In this document: positions 25,644-33,375 of the stretch, piece by piece
Numbering within the stretch: position 1 is the stretch's first letter
Layout of the letters: every line of letters starts with the position of its first letter
Source of the DNA: Psychrobacter sp. JCM 18900
GTDB taxonomy: Bacteria; Pseudomonadota; Gammaproteobacteria; Pseudomonadales; Moraxellaceae
Direction: 5' to 3'
DNA length: 34,345 nucleotides
Assembly (NCBI RefSeq): GCF_904846625.1
Contig: NZ_CAJHBL010000009.1
Location: forward strand, 1-34,345
Position numbers and translations under genes: made by a program
The notes under the pieces: generated by a model
Seen by the model: only the letters and a program-made list of their open reading frames with translations
What the model was told of the DNA's origin: nothing
Databases searched by the model: none

Positions 25644-25780
25644 TTATCTTACATACTATCGACAAACCCGTCTTGTTTAAAAGCTAAACAGGTTTTGTCA
25701 TTCGCGATGGCTTTCCTGTTATCGTAGGGTATACCCCAAGGGAACCATCTAAAAGGCATCAAAAACCGATTAATAGACGA
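25644..25780. repeat. Dyads upstream of the broken resolvase
   Basis: An imperfect hairpin GACAAACC..TTGTTTA / TAAACAGGTTTTGTC is followed by GATGG-TT-CCT / AGG-AA-CCATC arms flanking GGGTATACCC. The same decamer GGGTATACCC is the exact centre of the large palindrome beside the intact resolvase. This suggests a relict resolution site. The rest of 25460-25834 shows only a 6-pair hairpin CGCCAT/ATGGCG at 25532-25551. Confidence 0.4.
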
Positions 25781-25834
25781 CTTAAAATAGACTGCTGTAA
25801 TGGAACTACTTATAACAGACTATTGTACGTGTTT

Positions 25835-26550
25835 ATGTTTATCAGAGCGTGTCTACGAGCGTCTACCAAAGAATAAGATGCCAAGCGTACCAAAAACGAG
25901 CTTATACAGTTTGCTACTGATCATGATCACAAAATTGCCGCCTTCTATGTCGAAAACGAATCAGGCGCAACTTTAATACGTCCACAGTTAATGTAAGTGA
26001 TCGATGATGCCTATGAAGGCGATATAATTTTGGTAGAGCAGATTGACCGCTTAGCACGTTTAAACCAAGCTGATTGGGATACTCTCAAAAGAATGCTATT
26101 AGAAAAGAATCTGGGGTAGTATCAAAAGAGCTACCGACCTCATATATGACGCCTCAATCTGAGAGCAGCACTGAATTTATGAGCAGCGTATTACAGTCCA
26201 TTAATTCGATGATGCTTGATATGCTCGCTGTTATTGCTAGAAAGGACTATAAAGATCGACATAACCGTCAGGTGCAAGGTATTGCTCATGCTAAGACAGA
26301 AGGTAAATATTTAGGGCGTAGGAAAGATACCGAAAAGCGTAAGATTATTGCTAGCCTCCTAAAATCTGGGCATAGCTATTCTGAAATACAAGCTACAGCT
26401 AAGTGTTCGCGTCAGCTGATAGCTGTTATAGCTAAACAAATACTCAAATACTCAAATACTCAAATACTCAAATACTCAAATACTCAAATACTCAAATACT
26501 CAAATACTCAAATACTCAAATACTCAAATACTCAAATACTCAAATTTTAG
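25835..26550 (+). pseudogene. Broken serine resolvase/invertase
   Basis: From ATG at 25835 the frame reads MFIRACLRASTKE-stop-DAKRTKNELIQFA, then VENESGATLIRPQLM-stop-VIDDAYEGDIILVEQIDRLARL. A frameshift follows near 26115, after which MLDMLAVIARKDYKDRHNRQVQGI and the C-terminal HTH region (KSGHSYSEIQATAKCSRQLIAVI) follow in another frame. The catalytic serine (ACLRAS), the VEQIDRLARL helix and the DNA-binding end are all recognisable as a Tn3/invertase-type serine recombinase. Both stops are TAA where the family has Gln, so single C-to-T changes of CAA explain them. The 3' end runs into the octamer array, adding about 40 residues of repeated QILKYSNT. Confidence 0.85.
26437..26545 (+). repeat. 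Second octamer array, 13 copies
   Basis: Thirteen perfect copies of CAAATACT (that is, ACTC boxes with AAAT spacers) plus a partial copy. The unit is identical to the one in front of parA but in opposite orientation. It should bind the same ParG-like protein. Because 8 is not a multiple of 3, three units encode the 8-residue repeat QILKYSNT at the end of the resolvase pseudogene. The bases right after it (TTTTAGGAG) resemble those between array 1 and parA (CTTAGGATT), which suggests a parA gene once followed here. Confidence 0.85.
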
Positions 26551-26784
26551 GAGCTGTAATAATTCTTGTCAAACAAAAGTAATCTGTTATCAAAGTTCCT
26601 TTAACATATTCTATTTTTAGTAGTTTATTAGCTTGAATAGGGTCAAGAAAAATATTGATTACTTTTCAGGCTACGGTATTTTCGCCGAATCGTTTTACAA
26701 ACGAATCATCATTGGAACGATAATATTGAGACTAGCTTGAGCTTGATTATCAAGGCAGACTTTCCTGCGTATAGCAGGGTTCGT

Positions 26785-28368
26785 CTAACTATTCAAACCA
26801 TCTGCTTCATCTTTAAAGGTCTCTACAACGATAGAGAAAATATCGTCCCAAACCTCATCATTTGCCAAAAACGGATAATCCTTCAGTAGCTTATTACTTT
26901 TAGCACCCTTATTTTGTAGCATGCTGCGAATGATTCTATCGGCATAGCTGTTGGGCATCTCAACAATCTCTTTTATCGCCAGTCGTGCATGGTCATGCTT
27001 TCTTAGGTACTGTGACTCGTTATGCATCTCTTTTTCAATAACATGAGCAATCAGTCCTGATAAGTACTGAACGTGAGGCGTTAGATCCATGAAGCGCCAT
27101 GCAGGTTGAATCAGGTGAGTATTTCCAAAATTTAAGTTTGAGCGAATACCATCAGGGTAGGTAACTGCCTGTTTATCAAAGCTGTAATGATCACGGATTT
27201 GCTTCATGAGCGGCACAGAGACACGGTCTAAAATCTTATCATAGGCATGCCGGTCTGAGGGATGCTCGGCAATGGCTTGTGATATAGGTAGGATAATCGG
27301 CTCATGAATGACCTGGTCTCGCCTGAGGACGTCATTAATTAAAAAGCGATGTACACGGCCATTGCCATCCGCCAGCGGATGAATATATACAAAGGCAAAG
27401 GAGGCAACCGCACTACGCATCAGTGCTGATTGTCCCTCAGTCTTTTCCATAAATACCTGTAATCCTTCTAACTTATCAGCAATGTCATCAGCTGGTGGAG
27501 CAATATAATGCACAATTTCTTTAAAGCCATTGACCTGAGTATGCGACACAAAAACTGGTGATTGACGGACACCATACTGCTGGATAACCGTTTTGCTACC
27601 GAGTATCTCTTGTTGCAACTCTGCTAGTGATTCAGGATCAAGCGGAATGTCACCGGTGCCGGTACGCCGTGCCATCACATCGGCAAAACGTTCAATGCGT
27701 TTTAACTCTTTTCCCTCACCTTCTATAGTAAAGCTGGCTTTACTCTCTCGTAGGGTCATCCATACGGAGGCGCGCATCAGTAAGTCTTGCCCAAATTCAT
27801 CGTTAAGTTTGTCAACCATTGTGGCAATATCGAGTGCAGCTGCTTGCGTAAAGGCCTCTGTTTTTACCAGCATCGGACAGAAATGACGGGTTCCTGCTAG
27901 ATTGTCATTGATACGCCAGCGAGCGTTCTTGATGACCTGCGAAGGACTTGAAGTAACCAACTTCTTGGTATCCAAAGCATCCACATAGTTACCGCCTATA
28001 TTACTCGGTACCTCTAAATGCTTATCCATGAGCCACTCATACAAGAAAGCCATTCTACGGGCATAGCTGCCTGTCGGCTCAGCGTTTACCCATGCTTGCA
28101 CGTCATTTGCCCCTATCTGCTCAAATAGACGAACCAGTAACTCTAAATTCAGTACTTCATGACGCATGTGAAACTGTAAGTGCGCAATGATAGTGTCCAG
28201 TGGACGTGCGGTTTCCTGATAAGCGTTATGAATGACGTCACCGTCTTTATAGGTTTGTCTGCGCCCACCGATACTACTGCTGACATATAAAGGCGAAACC
28301 AGCTCTATGCTGGCATAACGGACAAGCCATGCTGCGCCAATAGGATCTGAGATAGGGGTATTCATCAT
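26785..28368 (-). CDS. Fic-domain protein (class II, self-inhibited)
   Basis: 527 residues. The Fic core carries the active-site loop HPLADGNGRVHR (His330), which transfers AMP or another nucleotide group to hydroxyl side chains of target proteins. An inhibitory helix motif [S/T]xxxE[G/N] is present upstream as S212-FTI-E216-G217, the class II arrangement in which the inhibitor is in the same chain. A winged-helix-like C-terminal part (residues 440-527: NSYADRIIRSMLQNKGAKSNKL) follows. An N-terminal domain of about 190 residues precedes it. No separate antitoxin gene is adjacent, consistent with self-inhibition. It may serve stabilisation or defence, but the target is unknown. It is transcribed on the same strand as the resolvase behind it. 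Confidence 0.88.
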   Translation of the reverse strand: MMNTPISDPIGAAWLVRYASIELVSPLYVSSSIGGRRQTYKDGDVIHNAYQETARPLDTIIAHLQFHMRHEVLNLELLVRLFEQIGANDVQAWVNAEPTGSYARRMAFLYEWLMDKHLEVPSNIGGNYVDALDTKKLVTSSPSQVIKNARWRINDNLAGTRHFCPMLVKTEAFTQAAALDIATMVDKLNDEFGQDLLMRASVWMTLRESKASFTIEGEGKELKRIERFADVMARRTGTGDIPLDPESLAELQQEILGSKTVIQQYGVRQSPVFVSHTQVNGFKEIVHYIAPPADDIADKLEGLQVFMEKTEGQSALMRSAVASFAFVYIHPLADGNGRVHRFLINDVLRRDQVIHEPIILPISQAIAEHPSDRHAYDKILDRVSVPLMKQIRDHYSFDKQAVTYPDGIRSNLNFGNTHLIQPAWRFMDLTPHVQYLSGLIAHVIEKEMHNESQYLRKHDHARLAIKEIVEMPNSYADRIIRSMLQNKGAKSNKLLKDYPFLANDEVWDDIFSIVVETFKDEADGLNS

Positions 28369-28532
28369 GAGTGGCTCAAGCGATTATAGATAAGCCATTT
28401 TGCGCAAAAACAATTATGAATGCAATATAATGATTATTATAAAGCCTTATTGCATTAAAACGATTTTCTTATGACGTTGCGATGCCTTTAAATCAAGACC
28501 AAAGGTCACGTTGAGTCGATATTTAAAATACC

Positions 28533-29129
28533 TCAGCTATTGACCTGCTTTAAGACACGATAAACGGTAGCTACGCCAACACCAACCGCCTTAGCGATCT
28601 CTTCTTTTGTCATATTGTTTTGACTAGCCAATGCTTTAATACGATTGTGTTTTGCGGTATTGGCTTTCTTACCAGTGGGTTTATAGCCACTGTTGGCCAA
28701 TCCTTGTTTAATGCGCTCTCTACGCTTGTCATTATCAAGCTTTGCCATGGTCGCTAATAAATCGATCAGCATATCGTTAATCACTTTTAGGATCTCACCT
28801 GTCATACCGTCACTCATCGTATGTGTGGTTGGTAGATCAGCCACCACCAATCGTAAGCCCTTATCTTTAATACGCTGCTTTAGAATCGAAAAATCATCTT
28901 GAGATAGTCTGCTTAATCTATCCACGCTTTCAACCAATAAAATATCGCCTTGCTCGGCGTCCTTTAGCAACTTAGCTAAGATTGGTCTATCGAGCTTTGT
29001 ACCACTGAAGTGCTCAACGTAATCAACATAGCTATCACCATAGCGGCTACTGAAGGCAACCAAATCTATTAATGCTCTAGTAGCGTCTTGATCCTTAGTG
29101 CTGGCTCTCACATAAATACGAACGGTCAT
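28533..29129 (-). CDS. Serine resolvase/invertase, intact
   Basis: 198 residues. The catalytic Ser10 is in VRASTKDQDA, and the conserved stretch GDILLVESVDRLSRLSQDDF and the long E-helix (DMLIDLLATMAKLDNDKRRERIKQGL) are present. A C-terminal helix-turn-helix completes it (MTKEEIAKAVGVGVATVYRVLKQ). It should cut and rejoin DNA through a 5'-phosphoserine bond at a res-like site to resolve multimers or cointegrates. Its start codon is only about a dozen bases from the 238-bp palindrome, the likely site. It is a diverged relative, not a duplicate, of the broken resolvase at 25.8 kb. Confidence 0.92.
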   Translation of the reverse strand: MTVRIYVRASTKDQDATRALIDLVAFSSRYGDSYVDYVEHFSGTKLDRPILAKLLKDAEQGDILLVESVDRLSRLSQDDFSILKQRIKDKGLRLVVADLPTTHTMSDGMTGEILKVINDMLIDLLATMAKLDNDKRRERIKQGLANSGYKPTGKKANTAKHNRIKALASQNNMTKEEIAKAVGVGVATVYRVLKQVNS

Positions 29130-29141
29130 AATACCTCTTTG

Positions 29142-29379
29142 TATCAGTTAGACTTAATAATTGATGTTCATTGATAATAGCAAGATATTACTATCATTTA
29201 ATATCAAATAAAAGTCAAATGATAGATAGGTTATCGTTTAGAAGTTTTATGTTTTGGGTATACCCAAATCATAAAATCAGTAAATGATAATCCGTCTATC
29301 AATAGACTTCGCTTGGTTATCAAATGATAGGAAAATCACCATATTATCAATGAACAATCAATAATAAGTCTAAGTGATA
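29142..29379. repeat. 238-bp imperfect palindrome, putative double res site
   Basis: The two 119-base halves are complementary at about 90 of 119 positions by hand count, centred between 29260 and 29261 within GGGTATACCC. The best parts are the central 32 bases (15 of 16 pairs), CTATCATTT/AAATGATAG, and the outer TTAGACTTA...TTCATTGATAATA and its complement. There are smaller dyads inside each half (for example CTATCATTT...AAATGATAG at 29191-29225). Half the element has the length of a typical three-subsite res site, so it looks like two res-like arms head to head next to the intact resolvase. No gene fits here. Confidence 0.75.
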
Positions 29380-29540
29380 ATTGACTGATAATTTCATTAC
29401 CTAGTCATTCCATAGTCAAACTAATCACTAATGATATGAGCTAAAACAATACCAATTTGCCGTCTGAGTGGCTCAAATTTCAATTCTAAGGGTAAAGCGG
29501 TACTAAGTTACCTAGTGAACCATCAAAGACGCTCACAGCG

Positions 29541-29555
29541 CAAATTCAGCAATCA
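29541..29555 (+). repeat. 15-bp direct repeat, left copy
   Basis: CAAATTCAGCAATCA is found here and, identical and in the same orientation, at 34006-34020. The two copies bracket the second replicon and the Gp2-like operon. Confidence 0.5.
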
Positions 29556-29698
29556 GGTATTAACTGATGATCGACTGAGCTTGGTTGCCGACTTCACCAG
29601 TGACAGATAATTCAAATCTGAGTCAATCTATCCAGTCATGGATCAAGCAATTTTTGATGATGTTCTGAGCCTGATTTAGTCATCAAATCAAAATAGAG

Positions 29699-29707
29699 TT
29701 ATCAACA
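29699..29707 (+). promoter_or_regulatory. Candidate DnaA box
   Basis: TTATCAACA differs at one base from the DnaA box TTATCCACA and lies about 95 bases before the iterons of the second replicon. Confidence 0.5.
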
Positions 29708-29802
29708 ATCAAACAAAGAGTTCTTGTGCTTTTAAGTATTTAGCTTTTAAAAGAGCTTTTAGAGTCCCTGACAGCCATTGAAAACAAAGGGCTGTAGCGT
29801 TC

Positions 29803-29879
29803 ATACCCTTACGTTTATCGCACCATACCCTTACGTTTATCGCACCAATTTCAGCCAATACCCTTACGTTTATCGCACC
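29803..29879 (+). repeat. Three 22-bp iterons, replication origin 2
   Basis: ATACCCTTACGTTTATCGCACC occurs without change at 29803, 29825 and 29858. A degraded fourth copy begins about 29881 (ATACTTACATCG). The first two are contiguous and the third is displaced by 11 bases, so all stay on the same helical face. The sequence is unlike the iterons of origin 1, so the two replicons should be compatible. Confidence 0.88.
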
Positions 29880-29954
29880 AATACTTACATCGACAAACAA
29901 AGTAAGTTAATTGTGCTATGATTACTAAAACCACTTCGATAATAAGTCGTCACC

Positions 29955-30884
29955 ATGTCTGAATTAGTCGTCAAAGATAACGCATTGATACAAGCAAGCT
30001 ATACCCTCGATTTAGCAGAACAACGACTAATCCTATTGGCAATCGTTGAGGCTCGCAATTCAGGTCAAGGCATCACGCACGACAGCCTATTGAAAATCCA
30101 CGCAAGCAGCTATGCTGAACAGTTCGGAGTGAATGACAAGACTGCTTACACAGTCGTCAAGGACGCAAGCAAAGGACTGTTTGACCGCTATGTCACCTAC
30201 CACGATAAGAACCCAAAGAACGGCAAAGACCGATCATTTCATTGTAGATGGGTAGATAAGATAGGCGTTGAGCCTGATAGCGGTATTGTTTATATGCGGT
30301 TCACGTCTGATGTTGTCCCACTGATAACAAGACTCGAAAGCCACTTCACTAGCTATGAAATCGAGAAAGTAGCGAACCTGAGCAGTAGTTACGCTATTCG
30401 ACTCTATGAGCTGATAATCCAATGGCGTGATAATGGCGTGACGCAAAGATACAAGATTGATGACCTACGGCAAAAGCTAGGCGTTGAGCCTGAAAAATAC
30501 AAAGAAATGTATAACTTCAAAATAAGAGTTATTGACCTCGCTATCAAGCAGATCAACGAACATACGGACATAACCGTCAAGTATGAGCAGCACAAAACAG
30601 GTCGCACTATTACCGCCATGTCATTCACGTTCAAGTCAAAAGCAGCACCAAAGCAGATTGTTATTGATGACGGTTATATCAAGATGACGGACAAGCAGAT
30701 AGACGTGTTCAGCAAAAAGCTAGCATCATTGCCTGAACTTGGCAGCAATGCGCCAATGGGTGCAAGCACGTATGAATACGCACAGTTGATTGCCAATGAC
30801 CTAGCAGACCCAAACAAGCAGCAAAAGTATAGCAAGCACCTGAGCAAGGTCGGTTACCAACCATCAAAGAGCAAAGACAAGTAA
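29955..30884 (+). CDS. Rep_3-type replication initiator, second replicon
   Basis: 309 residues, the normal size for this family. The Rep_3 start is at once recognisable (VVKDNALIQASYTLDLAEQRLILLAI, residues 5-30). The first winged helix contains YAEQFGVNDKTAYTVVKDASKGLFDR, and the second contains ATG-free core SSSYAIRLYELIIQW and YKIDDLRQKLGV. It closely follows the plan of Acinetobacter and Psychrobacter RepB proteins. It begins about 75 bases after its iterons, with only a weak ribosome binding site. Its sequence is clearly different from the 412-residue initiator at 7.4 kb, so the plasmid carries two independent replicons. Confidence 0.93.
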   Translation: MSELVVKDNALIQASYTLDLAEQRLILLAIVEARNSGQGITHDSLLKIHASSYAEQFGVNDKTAYTVVKDASKGLFDRYVTYHDKNPKNGKDRSFHCRWVDKIGVEPDSGIVYMRFTSDVVPLITRLESHFTSYEIEKVANLSSSYAIRLYELIIQWRDNGVTQRYKIDDLRQKLGVEPEKYKEMYNFKIRVIDLAIKQINEHTDITVKYEQHKTGRTITAMSFTFKSKAAPKQIVIDDGYIKMTDKQIDVFSKKLASLPELGSNAPMGASTYEYAQLIANDLADPNKQQKYSKHLSKVGYQPSKSKDK

Positions 30885-31193
30885 AAACGTGCTCACAGAT
30901 TGACGCTGACAGCCTCGTAAATCGTTTTTGATAGTGAGGTACTACAGACGGCTAAAACGTCACCACAGGGCATACAGTAATAAGAACAGGTAAAAGGACT
31001 ATTTATCTATGCTACGCAGTGACAAAAAGTTAGTTGTACCCCCTTATTTTTTCTCACTCGCAGCACTGTTTACGTGGGCTTGATGAACAGATTTTACTCG
31101 GTTAGAAACTATTATCCTTAAAACCACCACCATGTGATCCACTCAAAGAGCATGGAAACCTCAAAGCAACTAATTAAGTCAGGTAGGACGCTT

Positions 31194-32042
31194 ATGCAAG
31201 ATTGTGATGTGACTCTCGACAAAGTGATTGAGCTCGGAGGTAAGTTATTGCCGATCAATACGCAAGGTGAGGGTAAAGGTTGCCACACTGAGATGTTGAG
31301 GCGCATTGATGCTCAACTCATGGCTATGTTGACACACCATAACAAGGTGCTAGTAGTGAGGGTAGATATTCACTTGCAGCAAGATTATAGACCCACTGAC
31401 AATGCGGTGATGAGTCATTACATACGCAAGATGAGAAAGTGGGCTCAAAAGAAATACAAGGTTAGTCGCTTAGGGTTCGCTTGGTGTCGTGAGTTATGCA
31501 AGTCCAAAAAGATACATTATCACGTGTTTGTTATGATTGACGGTGACAAAACACAAGACCATAGAACCATAACTGCAAAGAGTGTTCGACTAGCAAAGAG
31601 CTATCAACACTTGGGTTATCACTCTGTACCTGAACATCTTGATGACTGTTTTCACATGGTAGAACGAGGGGATAAGGTTGCCTACAATACCGCCTTCAGG
31701 CATATGTCCTACCTAGCAAAAGAGCGCACCAAAGACAAAAAACACTTAGCAAAAAGAGGTAAAAACTATTCAACAAGCAGGATAAGCAACTCACCAAAAA
31801 GAGATGTAAGCGAGATATTCGAGACAACCGACAAAGCAATAACAACTTACTTCGATAAGCCACAACGAAAACCACCAAAGACCGAAAAAGGATTTACTTC
31901 AGGTGATGAATACCTCGCACGGATAGCAGCAAGCGGCTTTAATATGCTTAATGATTTAGATATGAGGGAATTACATGGCAGCACTAGCGACCACTTCGAG
32001 CCTGAGCAATTACCCTCGATTGAGCATAGCAGCCTATCGTGA
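31194..32042 (+). CDS. Inovirus Gp2/YagK-YfjJ-like protein
   Basis: About 282 residues from the ATG at 31194, chosen because AGGTAGGA precedes it; in-frame upstream starts at 31134 (GTG) and 31152 lack a ribosome binding site. The pattern of inovirus-type Gp2 proteins (YagK_YfjJ_C) is visible: HHNKVLVVRVDIHL, then LGFAWCRELCKSKKIHYHVFVMIDGD, and later NTAFRHMSYLAKERTKD. The family is found in filamentous phages and satellite elements and is thought to act in replication; the HYHV core recalls the HUH endonuclease motif, though nicking activity is not established. Its end overlaps the next gene by 68 bases. The stretch 30885-31193 before it holds nothing I can identify. Confidence 0.75.
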   Translation: MQDCDVTLDKVIELGGKLLPINTQGEGKGCHTEMLRRIDAQLMAMLTHHNKVLVVRVDIHLQQDYRPTDNAVMSHYIRKMRKWAQKKYKVSRLGFAWCRELCKSKKIHYHVFVMIDGDKTQDHRTITAKSVRLAKSYQHLGYHSVPEHLDDCFHMVERGDKVAYNTAFRHMSYLAKERTKDKKHLAKRGKNYSTSRISNSPKRDVSEIFETTDKAITTYFDKPQRKPPKTEKGFTSGDEYLARIAASGFNMLNDLDMRELHGSTSDHFEPEQLPSIEHSSLS

Positions 32043-32484
32043 CCAGTTGAGACAATCAGTCAAGGCAAGCAGCATTGAGCTAAATTACTCATATCGTGGC
32101 AAGTCTTACAGATACTCCGTGCAGCTGACAAGAACACCATGCAACTATGGCAATTACCGCCATTGGTGGTTATGTCCTTCGTGCAGCAAGCGAGTATCAG
32201 TGTTGTATTGTGCAGGTGCTTACGTCTGCAGACATTGCCTGAACGCTCCTTACGGTTCACAGCTACAGCAACCAATAGACCGCCTATTCAGTCGTGCAAA
32301 TGCAATCAGGCAGCGTCTAGGTTGGGTAGCAGGGATAGCACATGGTTACGGTGAACGACCCAAAGGAATGCACCATAGCACGTACTACAAGCTATTGAAT
32401 GAGTATGACTTGCTAGTGAGGCAGATATGCGGTGCATCAATGGAAATGTTAGACAAAATAAAAGGCAGCATAAGCTATGAGTGA
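31975..32484 (+). CDS. Zinc-ribbon protein of unknown function
   Basis: 169 residues. A central zinc ribbon has cysteine pairs CPSC (WWLCPSCSKRV) and CRHC (YVCRHCLNAPYGSQ), preceded by a beta-rich part (YSYRGKSYRYSVQLTRTPC). A helical tail follows (DRLFSRANAIRQRLG...YYKLLNEYDLLVRQICGASMEML). The ATG has GAGGG 6 bases upstream and lies inside the end of the Gp2-like gene in another frame, so translation is coupled. A zinc ribbon next to a replication-type protein suggests a nucleic-acid-binding partner, but I do not know the family. Confidence 0.75.
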   Translation: MAALATTSSLSNYPRLSIAAYRDQLRQSVKASSIELNYSYRGKSYRYSVQLTRTPCNYGNYRHWWLCPSCSKRVSVLYCAGAYVCRHCLNAPYGSQLQQPIDRLFSRANAIRQRLGWVAGIAHGYGERPKGMHHSTYYKLLNEYDLLVRQICGASMEMLDKIKGSISYE

Positions 32485-32683
32485 CAGAACACGCGACACG
32501 ATCACATTGGACAGCGTACTTGATGAAATCGAGCAGGTACGGCAAATGGCATTGAATGATGATGACTACAAGACCGCCTTGTCATGCACCATGAGCAAAT
32601 CAAAATTGCTAGGCGGTGGGTTCGCACTAGAACGCAGACAAGACAAAAGAGATGACCCAATGGGGTTAAAAATGCTTGATTGA
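32477..32683 (+). CDS. Small protein at the end of the Gp2 operon
   Basis: 68 residues starting MSDRTRDTITLDSVLDEIEQ, with ATG overlapping the end of the zinc-ribbon gene by 8 bases. The stretch DEIEQVRQMALNDDDYKTALSCTMSKSKLLGG resembles a segment often seen in small phage terminase subunits (ALxxxxxKAKLLG), but that is a weak likeness in a short protein. Coupled position supports that it is real. It would be the third member of a compact virus-like operon. Confidence 0.6.
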   Translation: MSDRTRDTITLDSVLDEIEQVRQMALNDDDYKTALSCTMSKSKLLGGGFALERRQDKRDDPMGLKMLD

Positions 32684-33042
32684 TGAGTTATCGGAGTCCA
32701 CAAAAAGAAGTAGTTTCTTAACAAGTGAGGGGGGCATTGCGAGCAATCAGGCACTCATATCACTGGACACCACCACCATTCACACGCACAGAAAAAAACC
32801 GTCTCAAAACAATTTGCGGATAAGTAACAAGGCAGGTTGAGCATAGTTAATGGAACAGTACGCGCGCGTGAGTAGTTTCGCGACAAGTCACCCCTATGTT
32901 TTGAGCAGTAGCAACAGCCAATCGATGTTAAAAATGATGTTAAAAGAACATCGGAAAAACCCACAGACCCCGAAAACACTTGGGACACAGCCGACAGTTC
33001 GATGCCTCTACAGCGCACCGATCACGATTTATTGAGCATAAC

Positions 33043-33246
33043 CCCCACTGGGGACTATGTGTTTCACTGTCCAAAACTGGACGTTAAGAAGTTCACACCC
33101 TAGTCACCAATGGTGATTGGATAATCCAAGTCACAGATTGTGATCGGGTATCGTAGAATTTAGGACACCCCCAAAAGTGGGGACATTAAACGAGACCACC
33201 GTTTCGATGACCTCGAGAAATTAACACTCACTCACCATGATGGTGA
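33043..33246. repeat. Cluster of short dyads in non-coding stretch
   Basis: Short dyads occur at 33043 (CCCC/GGGG), 33069 (GTCC/GGAC), 33104 (TCACC/GGTGA), 33131 (TCACA/TGTGA), 33169 (CCCC/GGGG), 33188 (AAACG/CGTTT) and 33232 (TCACCA/TGGTGA). The three with TCAC...GTGA arms could be sites for one protein. Several 4-base stems are expected by chance, so only the TCAC set has weight. The region 32684-33636 otherwise has no convincing gene; a 61-codon frame at 32850 has no family features. Confidence 0.35.
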
Positions 33247-33375
33247 ACGTCAAAACAGACCACGATCAGGCAAAACAAAAAGCGATTGTTGGTATTATTG
33301 TTGGTATTGAGAATAAATAAATTCAAGAAACACCGTAAACACTGGACGTACAGACGACAGTTTGTGTTCTAGTAT

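Noticed and set aside
25835..26120. Stop codon reassignment or readthrough in the resolvase
   Set aside because: A frameshift is also present and nearby genes use TAA normally, so decay is simpler.
26437..26545. Array as sequencing or assembly artefact
   Set aside because: Cannot be excluded for exact copy number, but the same unit before parA, with an ACTC rule known from parH, argues it is real.
25835..29129. Composite transposon formed by the two resolvase loci
   Set aside because: No transposase, terminal inverted repeats or target duplications were seen.
29709..29900. Minus-strand frame over the iterons with repeated GAINVRV residues
   Set aside because: The peptide repeat is only the translation of the 22-bp iterons.
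32850..33035. 61-codon frame as a gene
   Set aside because: No family features, only a weak ribosome binding site, and it lies in a stretch of short dyads; low-complexity S/T content.
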